Origin: JAJDOD01 sp050299835
GTDB lineage: Bacteria > Pseudomonadota > Alphaproteobacteria > Rhodobacterales > Rhodobacteraceae
Direction of reading: 5' to 3'
DNA length: 64,000 nucleotides
Assembly (NCBI GenBank): GCA_050299835.1
Contig: JBNKWP010000003.1
Location: 1-64,000, forward strand
Each line of letters begins with the position of its first letter. Within the stretch, counting starts at the first letter, position 1. Under the pieces are notes generated by a model. The model saw only the letters and a list, made by a program, of their open reading frames with translations, was not told the DNA's origin and made no database searches. Of this stretch, positions 16,811 to 24,992 are shown one piece after another. The translations under genes were made by a program, and so were the position numbers.

Positions 16811-17284
16811 GTGAACCGCGGTGCCCTCGCGGCAATCCTGATCCTCCAGATCGTCAGTGCCGCCTTTTTTGTCGGCGAGCGCGTCATGTCCTTTCTTGGA
16901 TACGGCCCCATCGACTGGAACCTGTACGAACTGATCGAGGTCGGGGCGGCGCTTGGCCTTGTCTCGGGTGTGGTCATGGGTGTCCTTGCCCTGCGTGCCG
17001 CGCACAGGCGATCCGCCAAGGCGGAAGCCGCCCTGCGGCAGGCCCGCTCAGCCTTTCGCGACGTGCTGGATGACCGTTTCGACGGCTGGGAACTGACACC
17101 CGCAGAACGCGACGTTGCGCTGTTTTCGATCAAGGGCTTTTCCAGCCAGGACATCGCGAAGCTGCGCGGTGTCAGCGAGGGCACGATCAAGGCTCAGTCC
17201 AACGCCATTTACCGCAAGGCGGGCGTGTCGGGCCGCGCCCAGCTTCTGAGCGTTTTCATCGACGAATTGGTCGAAGACCCCTAG
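16811..17284 (+). CDS. Membrane-anchored LuxR-type DNA-binding protein
   Basis: A 157-residue regulator with two N-terminal membrane helices (LAAILILQIVSAAFFVGERV and LIEVGAALGLVSGVVMGVLAL), a short coiled linker, and a C-terminal LuxR/GerE helix-turn-helix (LTPAERDVALFSIKGFSSQDIAKLRGVSEGTIKAQSN...). It has no receiver or autoinducer domain, so the signal may come through the membrane part or partner proteins. It starts 18 bases after the second aspartate-rich gene at GTG 16811 behind CAGGTG, and probably belongs to one operon. A role in sensing what the two exported proteins bind is inferred from position. Confidence 0.83.
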   Translation: MNRGALAAILILQIVSAAFFVGERVMSFLGYGPIDWNLYELIEVGAALGLVSGVVMGVLALRAAHRRSAKAEAALRQARSAFRDVLDDRFDGWELTPAERDVALFSIKGFSSQDIAKLRGVSEGTIKAQSNAIYRKAGVSGRAQLLSVFIDELVEDP

Positions 17285-17664
17285 CCTTCCTCGCTTTCGA
17301 CGGCGTGTTTCTTCAACAGATTCAACGGCACCACCTTCAAGGCCCGCCGATGGGTCGAGGCCAGACGGATACGCGGGGCCGCCCCCTCCTCCACCGCCTG
17401 AAGGAAGCGACCTGCGCAAAGGCACCAGCAATCCCCGGCCCTCAGTCCGGGAAACAGGAATTCCGGGCGCGGCGTGGAAAGATCGTTGCCGAGATATTTG
17501 GAGAGCGCCAGGAACTCGTCCGTCATGATAGCGCAGACCGTGTGATTGCCCGCATCCTCGGCGCAGGTATTGCAGGCTCCGTCGCGGAAATAGCCGGTCA
17601 CCGGGTCGATGGAACAGGGTTGCAGGGGGTCTCCCAGAACATTCAGCGATTCGTCTTTCTTCAC
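17281..17664 (-). CDS. DUF2237 family protein
   Basis: A 127-residue protein matching DUF2237: NVLGDPLQPCSIDPVTGYFRDG, then CNTCAEDAGNHTVCAIMTDEFL, GNDLSTPRPEFLFPGL and GDCWCLCAGRF. The conserved cysteines (in PCS, CNTC, VCA, CWCLC) suggest metal binding or redox sensitivity. GGGAGGG lies five bases before the GTG at 17664. The last codons overlap the LuxR-type gene by a few bases in convergent arrangement. Function is not known to me. Confidence 0.82.
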   Translation of the reverse strand: MKKDESLNVLGDPLQPCSIDPVTGYFRDGACNTCAEDAGNHTVCAIMTDEFLALSKYLGNDLSTPRPEFLFPGLRAGDCWCLCAGRFLQAVEEGAAPRIRLASTHRRALKVVPLNLLKKHAVESEEG

Positions 17665-17778
17665 AGCATCCCTCCCGTGAAATCAGGGCATCCCCTACCC
17701 TTCACATCCACCTAGCACGATACCGCGAACATCAAGGCGACTTGACGGTGGACGGCCCTGTCGCTTACCCGATTTGTC

Positions 17779-18123
17779 GTGAAACCTGAAATCCCTCTCG
17801 ATACCGTCTTCTCGGCTCTGGCCGATCCGACGCGGCGGCAGATCCTGACGATGCTGCTGGAGGATGACATGGCCGTGACCGACGTGGCCGAGCCGTTCGA
17901 GATGTCGCTGGCGGCAATCTCCAAACATCTGGGCGTGCTCAGCCGTGCGGGGCTGATCAGCCAGGAACGGCGTGGGCGGGTGATCTGGTGCAAGCTGGAA
18001 CCCGGCGCGATGAAGGCGGCGAGCATCTGGATGCAGGGCTTCGGCCAGTTCGAGCCGGTCGATCTGGATGCGTTCGAAAGTTACCTGGCCCACGAGTTTG
18101 AGGACCAGCCGGACCCGGAGTGA
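17779..18123 (+). CDS. ArsR-family transcriptional regulator
   Basis: Winged-helix regulator of 114 residues: FSALADPTRRQILTMLLE, then AAISKHLGVLSRAGLISQERRGR, typical of the ArsR/SmtB fold. There are no Cys metal-sensor motifs (no CVC in the recognition region), so it is more likely a non-metal member such as those acting on neighbouring START/SRPBCC genes, none of which is here. It begins at GTG 17779 with no ribosome site visible. It is convergent with the LysR gene, four bases between stop codons. Confidence 0.85.
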   Translation: MKPEIPLDTVFSALADPTRRQILTMLLEDDMAVTDVAEPFEMSLAAISKHLGVLSRAGLISQERRGRVIWCKLEPGAMKAASIWMQGFGQFEPVDLDAFESYLAHEFEDQPDPE

Positions 18124-18126
18124 CCC

Positions 18127-19005
18127 TTACCAGCTTTTGGCTTCTTCCTTCAGGAAAGTGAGGAACGCCTGCACCTTGGTCGTGCGGTGCAAGTCAACAT
18201 GGGTCACCAGCCAGAGCGGCGCCGCCCATTCCTCCCGTGGCTCGAAGATGCGTACAAGGCTTGGGTGCCGCTCCGCCTCCCAGCAGGCCATCGGGCCGAT
18301 GCCGACCCCGGCGAGGATGGCGTCGCGCAGGATACGGCTATCGGTGCCGCGGAAAACGATGTCCTCCGCCGGGACCCGCGCGACCAGCCAGCGCTGGTGC
18401 GGGGCCTTGGAATTGAAGGCGTCGTGAGAGACGAATTTGTGCCCGGCCAGATCATCCACGGAAGCGGGCTGCCCCCTACGCGCAATATAATCCTCGGAGG
18501 CGTAAAACGAGATGCCGAGCGGCACGAAGGGCTGCACCACGTTGTCGGGGTTGTCCGGCTTTGTCCCGGCCCTGAGCGCCACATGCGCCTCGCCGTATTC
18601 CAGCCGCAGCACTTCTTCCCCGGTCAGGAAACGCACAATCACCTTGGGAAATTTCTCCTGGAAGCGGGCCAACGTCGGCGTCATGCGCGGCGAGGTGAAG
18701 GCCAGCGAGGTCACCACCAGTTCGCCCGACACTTCGTCCCCGCGCCCGCGAATTCGGCTGACGAGCTGCGCGAACTGATCGTCCGTCGCCTGCGCCACCT
18801 GCAACAGGTCCTGCCCGGCCTCGGTCGAGCTGTAGCCGCGTGGATGGCGCTGGAACAGTTTGACGCCCAGCCGGTCCTCCAGCGCATCAATATGGCGGAT
18901 AACGGTGGCGTGATGCACACCCAGCGCATCGGCCGCGCCGCTGACGGTACCCGCGCGGGCGACATGATAGGCGGTTCGGATTTCATCCCAGGCGCTGATC
19001 GACAT
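18127..19005 (-). CDS. LysR-family transcriptional regulator
   Basis: A 292-residue regulator. N-terminal helix-turn-helix: IRTAYHVARAGTVSGAADALGVHHATVIRHIDALEDRLG, followed by a substrate-binding domain with a typical TSLAFTSPRMTPTLARF start. The helix-turn-helix region differs from the standard AAxxLHxSQPAxS pattern in having HHATVIRHI. LysR regulators usually control a divergent gene, but the neighbour across the 138-base gap (the SIMPL gene) is on the same strand, so the target is uncertain. The upstream gap holds the short palindrome GAAATT-GA-AATTTC at 19042-19055. Confidence 0.9.
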   Translation of the reverse strand: MSISAWDEIRTAYHVARAGTVSGAADALGVHHATVIRHIDALEDRLGVKLFQRHPRGYSSTEAGQDLLQVAQATDDQFAQLVSRIRGRGDEVSGELVVTSLAFTSPRMTPTLARFQEKFPKVIVRFLTGEEVLRLEYGEAHVALRAGTKPDNPDNVVQPFVPLGISFYASEDYIARRGQPASVDDLAGHKFVSHDAFNSKAPHQRWLVARVPAEDIVFRGTDSRILRDAILAGVGIGPMACWEAERHPSLVRIFEPREEWAAPLWLVTHVDLHRTTKVQAFLTFLKEEAKSW

Positions 19006-19143
19006 ATGAATTCCTCATGGAGTTGCCGCCTATTTGGTGCGGAAATTGAAATTTCTCAAGTCAAATTCATATGATCACGCAAATCTGCACAGTAGCGCAT
19101 CGCGGGGTATCGAGATGCGCCACTGTTTGCGACTTGCCCGGCA

Positions 19144-19824
19144 TTACTCGGCGATGGCGAAAACCACCGTCACAGTGACCCGAACATCCAACTCCCCGGC
19201 GGCAACCGGCACTGCGGCGGCCTCCATCATCGCCCCGCGCATCATCGGAGCGGGCCCGCCGCCACCGCCGCCTTCGGTGATCGTTTGCACCGGACCCAGC
19301 GTGACGCCTGCCGCCTGGGCCAGAACCTCGGCTTGCGCGCGCGCCTCGGCCACCGCGTCGGCACGGGCGATGTCTTCCACCTCGTCGGGCTCGGAAAGAC
19401 CGAAGCTGATCCCGTTCATCTCGTTCGAGCCGGTGGCGACGACGCTGCCAAGGAGCGGGCCCAGCGCGTCAAGGTCGCGGACCCGGACACTGAGCATGGT
19501 GGAGGCGGAGTACCCGCGCACCTGGCGCGGACGGGCGTTGCCCTGATCCCAGACCGGGTAGAGGTTCAGCGCCGAGGTCTGCACGTCGCGGGCTTCGATC
19601 CCGGCAGCCCCGATGTCGTTCAGAACGGCCTCTGTGGCTTCGCCGACCGCCTGCATGGCCTCCGACGCCGAGCGCGCCTCCCGCGTAACGCCTAGCGAAA
19701 CGGTGGCCATGTCGGGGGCGGCCTGCGCCGACCCGGTCGCCGTCACGACGATCTGGCGCGGGGCGTCCTGCGCCACCGCCGAGAGCGGTAAAAACACAAC
19801 CGAAAGAAGAGCAAGCAGTCGCAT
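19144..19824 (-). CDS. SIMPL domain (DUF541) exported protein
   Basis: Periplasmic or outer-membrane-facing protein of 226 residues. Signal peptide (MRLLALLSVVFLPLSAVAQ), then a SIMPL domain with IVVTATGSAQAAPDMATVSLGV at the start, a repeated strand-helix pattern and ALNLYPVWDQ, RGYSASTMLSVRVRDLDALGPLL in the middle. E. coli YggE is the best-known relative and is linked to oxidative stress resistance; that role is not shown here. Conserved C terminus ends VTVTVVFAIAE. Monocistronic. Confidence 0.88.
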   Translation of the reverse strand: MRLLALLSVVFLPLSAVAQDAPRQIVVTATGSAQAAPDMATVSLGVTREARSASEAMQAVGEATEAVLNDIGAAGIEARDVQTSALNLYPVWDQGNARPRQVRGYSASTMLSVRVRDLDALGPLLGSVVATGSNEMNGISFGLSEPDEVEDIARADAVAEARAQAEVLAQAAGVTLGPVQTITEGGGGGGPAPMMRGAMMEAAAVPVAAGELDVRVTVTVVFAIAE

Positions 19825-19902
19825 GGGTTCTATCCTTTTCCAAGCTTCGCCAAGAGATTATCCATATATGCCGATTTGACGTGAAATAAATCGTGGTTCC
19901 CC

Positions 19903-22245
19903 GTGACGGCTGATTCGAGCCGTGATATCCAAGCGGTCATGGAAATGCGATGGGGTCTCGATCTCGACATGAGCGCCGTTCGGCTGATGCGCCGGAACGG
20001 TGAGGCTTGGGTCGAACATGGCCGCGAAAACATCGACAGCCCCGACATCGAATCCCGGCTTGCGCGGCTGATCGAACCGATCGAAAACGGCGAGGCGGTC
20101 ACGCTTTTCCTGCCGCGCGATCAGATCCTGTTCACCCGGGTCCAGCTTGATGCCAGCACCGATCCGACGCGGCAGATCGAAGCGGCGATGGAGGGACGGA
20201 CACCCTATTCGCTTGACGAGTTGTCGATCGACTGGGAAGCGGGCGACGACGACAGTGTCTGGGTCGCGGCAATCGCACGCGACACGCTGGACGAAGCCGC
20301 TGCCTTCGCGGAAGTGCGCCACCTGAAGATCGCCGGCTATTCCACGCTGTTCAGCGACGACGATTTCCCGCGTGCTCCGAAGTTCGACGGCCCCGACCTT
20401 GTGGCCGAAGAATCCGAGCCGCCTGCCCCGCAATTTGCGACCGCCCGCGTGCCGTCGCGGCCGCCGGATGCAAGCGTTGCTGCCGCCTCTGCGGCGGCCT
20501 CCGCCAAGGCGCGGTTCACTCCGCAACCGGTCGCGCGCATCGAGCCGGTGGTTTTGCAGCCGTCGGCAAAGATCGGGGCCGAACCGGCGGCGAAGGCCGA
20601 ACCCAGCCCGACCAGACCGGTGATCGAGGTCGAGGACGCGACCCCGGTGGTTCAGGTCAAGGCCCCGTCGGTCCCGCTTGATCCGGGCCTGCCGATCTCC
20701 GCCCCGAACGCGCCGCCGCGCATCCGCAGCGATATCGGTGCTGCCTCGGTCTCGGGCCATGTGGCCAGCCTGACACCGCCCGGCGGCTCGGTGCGGATGC
20801 GCCGCAACCGAGCGCCAGTCAGCACGCTGGCGGTGTTCGCGATTGCGTTCCTGATGACCGTTGGCGTGGCGGTTCTGGTCTGGAACTTCCTGCCGATGCG
20901 CCCCGGCGGCAGCACTGTGAAAGCGCCGGTCGATACCGGAGCCCTGCCGCGCGCCGTCGTGAAGGAAACCAGCGACGCGGAACCAGAGACGGACATCGCG
21001 CTGGCCGGGACCGAGACCGTTGAGTCGGAGCCCGAGATCGCGAAGGTCACGCCGGAGCCAGAGCCTGAAGTCGCCCTGCCCGAGCCGGAGATTGCAGAAC
21101 CGGAGGTTCTGGCGGAAACCGCACCGCTCGTGGCCGAGGAAGCCGCGCCGATCCTTGACATCGCGTTGAGCGAACCGGGACTGCCGCTGGCGGGAGACGA
21201 CATCGTTCTCGCCTCTTTCGGCTCAACGGCCTTCGACAAGGGGCCAGGCCTGCCGCTGATCGCGGCCCCATCGGCTACCACGCTGCCGGAACTCGACAAA
21301 TCGACGCCCGCCTTCAAGCTGCCGAAGATGGAGGCGAACATCCATTTCGCGCCGCCGTACCAGGGCCCGGACCCGGATATAGACGAGAGCAGCGACAGCA
21401 TCTTCGTTTCCGCCTTCGAACTTCCGGACCCGGCAACGGATGCCATCGCGCTTCCTGCCGTGAGCGGCCTGACCTCGGATGAATTGCCGAATGTCACCGG
21501 GCGCGATCTTGTCGCCCTGACCCCACCCGGCGATCCGGTCGCTGACGCGGTGAACCAGGCGCTTGCCGATGCCTTGGCCGGACCCGGCGGGCTGATCCAA
21601 ACTGCACATGCCCGGTCGCTTCCGGACACCGCGCCGCGTGCCCGTCCCGAGCAATTCACCGACGACATCGAACGGCAGCAGTTCGGCGGCCTGACGCGGG
21701 TCGAACTGGAAGATCGGCGCCCCCCGGCGCGTCCCGCCTCCGCGCAGAGCATTGCTGCGGAAGAGAGCCAGCTGTCCGAACCCAGTAAGCTTGCGGTCGC
21801 TCAGTCGCTGGCGCCTCGCACCCGGCCGGAAGATATCGCAGCACTTGTCCGCGCGGCCCGCGTGCAACAGGAAGCTGCCCGCGTCACAGCATCTGCCACC
21901 ATTCGTTCGCCCGACACTTCGCACGCCATAGAAGCTGCCTTGCAGGATGATGGGGGGCCGGCGAGCCGCCCCGAACAGCCGCGCGGCCTGACTATCCCGA
22001 CAAATGCCTCGGTTGCACGACAGGCGACCTTCGAGAATGCGATCCGGCTGAACCGCATCAACCTGGTCGGCGTCTATGGCGCCCCGTCCGACCGCCGCGC
22101 ACTGGTTCGCCTGTCCTCGGGTCGGTATGTGAAGGTCAAGGTCGGCGACCGCGTCGATGGCGGCACGGTCGCCCAGATCACCGATAGCGAGCTTTATTAC
22201 CGCAAGGGCAACCGGACGCTGTCGCTGCAGGTGCCGCAGGGCTGA
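19903..22245 (+). CDS. Large one-pass membrane protein with PilM/GspL-like N terminus and PilP/GspC-like C terminus
   Basis: A 780-residue protein I do not recognise as a named gene. Residues 13-150 (WGLDLDMSAVRLMRRNG, FLPRDQILFTRVQLD, RQIEAAMEGRTPYSLDELSIDW) resemble the actin-like N domain of GspL/PilM/PilN-type proteins. A single membrane helix (LAVFAIAFLMTVGVAVLVW) lies near residue 306-326. A long Pro/Glu/Ala-rich periplasmic linker follows, and the last 80 residues (NLVGVYGAPSDRRALVRLSS, VKVGDRVDGGTVAQITDS) resemble the beta-domain of GspC/PilP. No other pilus or secretion genes are nearby. GTG 19903 is used; an ATG at 19939 is an alternative start close to the fold. Confidence 0.7.
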   Translation: MTADSSRDIQAVMEMRWGLDLDMSAVRLMRRNGEAWVEHGRENIDSPDIESRLARLIEPIENGEAVTLFLPRDQILFTRVQLDASTDPTRQIEAAMEGRTPYSLDELSIDWEAGDDDSVWVAAIARDTLDEAAAFAEVRHLKIAGYSTLFSDDDFPRAPKFDGPDLVAEESEPPAPQFATARVPSRPPDASVAAASAAASAKARFTPQPVARIEPVVLQPSAKIGAEPAAKAEPSPTRPVIEVEDATPVVQVKAPSVPLDPGLPISAPNAPPRIRSDIGAASVSGHVASLTPPGGSVRMRRNRAPVSTLAVFAIAFLMTVGVAVLVWNFLPMRPGGSTVKAPVDTGALPRAVVKETSDAEPETDIALAGTETVESEPEIAKVTPEPEPEVALPEPEIAEPEVLAETAPLVAEEAAPILDIALSEPGLPLAGDDIVLASFGSTAFDKGPGLPLIAAPSATTLPELDKSTPAFKLPKMEANIHFAPPYQGPDPDIDESSDSIFVSAFELPDPATDAIALPAVSGLTSDELPNVTGRDLVALTPPGDPVADAVNQALADALAGPGGLIQTAHARSLPDTAPRARPEQFTDDIERQQFGGLTRVELEDRRPPARPASAQSIAAEESQLSEPSKLAVAQSLAPRTRPEDIAALVRAARVQQEAARVTASATIRSPDTSHAIEAALQDDGGPASRPEQPRGLTIPTNASVARQATFENAIRLNRINLVGVYGAPSDRRALVRLSSGRYVKVKVGDRVDGGTVAQITDSELYYRKGNRTLSLQVPQG

Positions 22246-22248
22246 GGG

Positions 22249-23352
22249 TTACTCCGCCGCGACCCCGTCATAATCCCCGTTCGCTATTTCCTCGGCCTCG
22301 ATCGATTCAAAGAGCGCCTTGAAATTGCCCTCCCCGAACCCGTCATCGCCCTTGCGCTGGATGAATTCGAAGAAGATCGGACCGATCACGGTCTTGGAGA
22401 AGATCTGCAGCAGAATTTTCGTCTCGCCCCCATCCACGACGCCTTCGCCGTCGATCAGGATGCCGTGCTTTTTCATCCGGTCGATGGGTTCTTCATGGCC
22501 TTCGACCCGAGTTTTGGACAGCTCGTAATAGGCGTCTGGCGGACCCGGCATGAACTGGATGCCGTTCTCCGAGATCGCATCGGTCGCGGCATAGATATCG
22601 CGCGCGCCGACAGCGATGTGCTGAATGCCCTCGCCGTTGTATTTCTTCAGATAGTTGACGATCTGCCCGGTCTCGCCCCGGTCTTCATTGATCGGGATGC
22701 GGATTTTGCCGCAGGGGCTGGTCAGGGCCCTGCTGAAAAGGCCAGTGAACTTGCCCTCGATATCGAAGAAGCGGATTTCACGGAAGTTGAACAGGTCGCC
22801 ATAGAAGCGGAACCACTTGTCCATGTTGCCCTTGAAAACGTTATGGGTGAGGTGGTCGAGATAATGGAAGCCGACGCCTTCGGGATGGGCTTTCGCCACC
22901 CAGTCGAATTCCTCGTTATAGGGCGAGGTCTCGTAATACCGGTCGATGAAATAGATCAGGCTGCCGCCGATGCCACGGATGGCCGGCACATCCATCATCT
23001 TGCCCGGCCCGGTATATTCCTCCGCACCCATCTCAACGGCATGTTTCAGCGCGTGATCCGCATCGACCACCCGCCAGCCCATGGACGGGGCGCAGGGGCC
23101 ATGTTCGTCGATGAAGGCGGAGGCGTGGGTGTCCGGCTCGGCATTGATCACATAGGTGATGTCGCCCTGCTGCCAGATCTCGACGGCCTTGGTCTTGTGC
23201 GTTGCGGTATGCTGGTAACCCATCTTCGCGAAGAGATCGCGCAGCACCTGCGGATCGGGATGGGCAAACTCGACGAATTCGAACCCGTCGGTCCCGGCGG
23301 GGTTCTCAGACGAGATTTCGGCTTTCGGCGCATCATGCGGGAACGGACCCAT
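22249..23352 (-). CDS. hppD: 4-hydroxyphenylpyruvate dioxygenase
   Basis: Non-heme iron enzyme converting 4-hydroxyphenylpyruvate to homogentisate in tyrosine breakdown. It has 367 residues, the usual length of bacterial forms. Two VOC modules; the iron ligands are His167 (YLDHLTH), His245 (GIQHIAVG) and Glu329 (GPIFFEFIQRKG). IQFMPGPPDAYYE and FTGLFSRALTSPCGKIRIPINE are family-typical. The ATG at 23352 follows GGAGAC. It is divergent from an Lrp/AsnC regulator that probably controls it; hmgA and the maleylacetoacetate genes are not in the window. Confidence 0.97.
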   Translation of the reverse strand: MGPFPHDAPKAEISSENPAGTDGFEFVEFAHPDPQVLRDLFAKMGYQHTATHKTKAVEIWQQGDITYVINAEPDTHASAFIDEHGPCAPSMGWRVVDADHALKHAVEMGAEEYTGPGKMMDVPAIRGIGGSLIYFIDRYYETSPYNEEFDWVAKAHPEGVGFHYLDHLTHNVFKGNMDKWFRFYGDLFNFREIRFFDIEGKFTGLFSRALTSPCGKIRIPINEDRGETGQIVNYLKKYNGEGIQHIAVGARDIYAATDAISENGIQFMPGPPDAYYELSKTRVEGHEEPIDRMKKHGILIDGEGVVDGGETKILLQIFSKTVIGPIFFEFIQRKGDDGFGEGNFKALFESIEAEEIANGDYDGVAAE

Positions 23353-23436
23353 GTCAGTCTCCTTATCTGTTGCCTTCAACATAACGCGCGCCACGCGCGG
23401 CTTTCGCGCGAAAGAGGGGCTGAAGGCCAATTCGAT

Positions 23437-23451
23437 GCGCAATACTTGCGC
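23437..23451 (+). promoter_or_regulatory. Candidate operator between hppD and the Lrp/AsnC gene
   Basis: GCGCAA-TAC-TTGCGC, a perfect 6-3-6 inverted repeat of 15 bases, ends 14 bases before the regulator's ATG. A 15-base palindrome is the size bound by Lrp/AsnC dimers. Placement fits autoregulation and control of hppD. Judged by eye. Confidence 0.45.
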
Positions 23452-23465
23452 TGAAATCTCGATTA

Positions 23466-23942
23466 ATGCACAAATCCCTCATGCAAAACCTCGACCCTAC
23501 GGATATCGCGCTTCTCACCGCGCTCCAGCGCGACGCCCAGACAACCTCAGAGAAGCTGGGCGAGATGCTCAACCTTTCCGCCAGCCAGATAGGCCGCCGC
23601 CGCCAGCGGCTGGAAGCCGAAGGGCTGATCCGGGGCTATCATGCGGAGCTCGACGCGCGTCGGGTCGGGCTTGCCGTGCAGGCCTTTGTCTCGGTCCAGA
23701 TGGCCACCCACGCGCCCGAGAAGGTCGCGACATTCACCCGCATCCTGGAGGCCAACCGCCAGGTGGTCAGCGTCTGGACCCTGACAGGGGAGGCGGATTA
23801 CCTCCTGCGCGTCTACTGCGAGGATCTGCCCGCGCTGAGCCGGCTGATCCACGATCAGCTTCTGCCCAATGCCGCCGTTGCCCGGGTGCAGAGCCAGATC
23901 GTGCTGAACCAGTTGAAGACAGACGCGCCTTTGCCGGTCTGA
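23466..23942 (+). CDS. Lrp/AsnC-family transcriptional regulator
   Basis: A 158-residue regulator. Residues about 9-60: DPTDIALLTALQRDAQTTSEKLGEMLNLS then SQIGRRRQRLEAEGLIRGYHAE, the typical helix-turn-helix. The C-terminal RAM domain includes VSVWTLTGEADYLLRVYCEDL and ends VQSQIVLNQLKTDAPLPV. Divergent from hppD, it most likely responds to an aromatic amino acid or its derivative; that is inference from position. Two starts are possible, ATG 23466 or ATG 23481 (MQNLDPTD), and neither has a strong ribosome site. Confidence 0.88.
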   Translation: MHKSLMQNLDPTDIALLTALQRDAQTTSEKLGEMLNLSASQIGRRRQRLEAEGLIRGYHAELDARRVGLAVQAFVSVQMATHAPEKVATFTRILEANRQVVSVWTLTGEADYLLRVYCEDLPALSRLIHDQLLPNAAVARVQSQIVLNQLKTDAPLPV

Positions 23943-23945
23943 AGA

Positions 23946-24003
23946 GGGGGCTTTGCCCCCGTCGCTCTGCGAGCGCCTCCCCCAGAGTATTTCGACCAAG
24001 GAG
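23946..24003 (+). repeat. Post-stop GC hairpin repeat, copy A
   Basis: Directly after the Lrp/AsnC gene: GGGGGC-TTT-GCCCCC hairpin (23946-23960), a short spacer GCGCCTCCCCC and the box CAGAGTATTT ending in AAGGAGAA. The same order is seen, on the other strand, after the next gene (copy B) and at other stop codons. It may terminate transcription. Confidence 0.6.
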
Positions 24004-24031
24004 AACGACAAATTAAGTCAAATGCGCATTT

Positions 24032-24086
24032 CTTCCTGGCAAAAAATACTCCGGGGTGAGCCCCGAAGGGGCGAGGGGCGGAGCCC
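24032..24086 (-). repeat. Post-stop GC hairpin repeat, copy B
   Basis: On the minus strand it begins at the stop of the metal permease with AGGGGCTCCGCCCCT, a second small hairpin (CGCCCCTTCGGGGC), then CACCCCGGAGTATTTTTTGCC. It faces copy A across about 28 bases, so the two convergent genes end in the same element. The T-rich stretch after the box would support termination on this strand. Confidence 0.6.
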
Positions 24087-24992
24087 CTACCGCCTGACCG
24101 GCCCGAATAACGCCGCAAGCGCCAGGATGACGCCGGACACCGTGCCGATCATCCCCGCCGCGCTGACCGCGTTTTCGAATCCGAACCAGAGCGGGCCGTA
24201 GCCCGCCAGCACGAAGCCGATCACGGCGGAGGCCACGGCGAACACCACCGACCAGAGGATCTGGATGCCCAGCCGGTTGGTCATCAGCCGCGCCGCCGCC
24301 GGCGGGCAAAGGAACATGGCGATCACGATGATTGAGCCGACCGCGTCGAAGGCCGTCACCGCCGCGATGGCCGCCGCGATCACCAGCCCCAGCCCGATGG
24401 CCCGGACCGGCAGGCCCAGCGTGCCCGCGAAGCCTTCGTCGAAGGTGGAAAGCGCAAGCGGCCTCCAGAAGAGCCAGAGGAGTACGCCCATCGCCACGGT
24501 CACCGCCGCGATCCGGACCAGTTCCTCCGGCAGGCCACCAAGAGCCACCGGATCGAGAAGCGATCCCCATCCGGTCGCATCGAGCCAGATCAGGCTTTCC
24601 AGATTGCCGAACAACGCATGTTCCACATCGAGGTGGACGCCCGAGGTGTCGCTCTGCTCCAGAAGCAGCACGCCGCCCGCGAACATGGACGTGAAGGTCA
24701 CGCCCATCGCCGCACCCGGCTCGATCCTGGCAAAGCGCCGGATGGCCTCGATCAGCGCCACCGCCAGAAGCGCCGCCAGTGCAGACCCGACCAGCATCGG
24801 ACCGGCTGCAATCGTGCCGGTGACGAGGAACGCCACCACGATACCCGGCAGGACCACATGGCTGATCGCATCCCCGATCAGCGCCTGACGCCTGAGCACA
24901 AGAAAGTTTCCCGGAAGCGCACAGGCCACCGCCGCGAGCGCCCCGATCAGCATCGGAACCAGCGAGAAGGGCACGAAATCGGCGCCGCTCAT
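24087..24992 (-). CDS. Metal ABC transporter permease (second, ZnuB/SitD-like)
   Basis: Inner-membrane permease of 301 residues with about eight or nine helices, ABC-3 family. It starts FSLVPMLIGALAAVACALPGNFLVLRRQALIGDAISHVVLPG, where the DAISHVVLPG segment is a family signature. It is the last gene of a four-gene operon (binding protein, ATPase, first permease, second permease). The start overlaps the first permease stop by ATGA, so translation is coupled. Two different permeases are the arrangement of SitCD-type manganese/iron importers rather than the single ZnuB permease of zinc importers, but the metal cannot be fixed from sequence. Confidence 0.9.
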   Translation of the reverse strand: MSGADFVPFSLVPMLIGALAAVACALPGNFLVLRRQALIGDAISHVVLPGIVVAFLVTGTIAAGPMLVGSALAALLAVALIEAIRRFARIEPGAAMGVTFTSMFAGGVLLLEQSDTSGVHLDVEHALFGNLESLIWLDATGWGSLLDPVALGGLPEELVRIAAVTVAMGVLLWLFWRPLALSTFDEGFAGTLGLPVRAIGLGLVIAAAIAAVTAFDAVGSIIVIAMFLCPPAAARLMTNRLGIQILWSVVFAVASAVIGFVLAGYGPLWFGFENAVSAAGMIGTVSGVILALAALFGPVRR

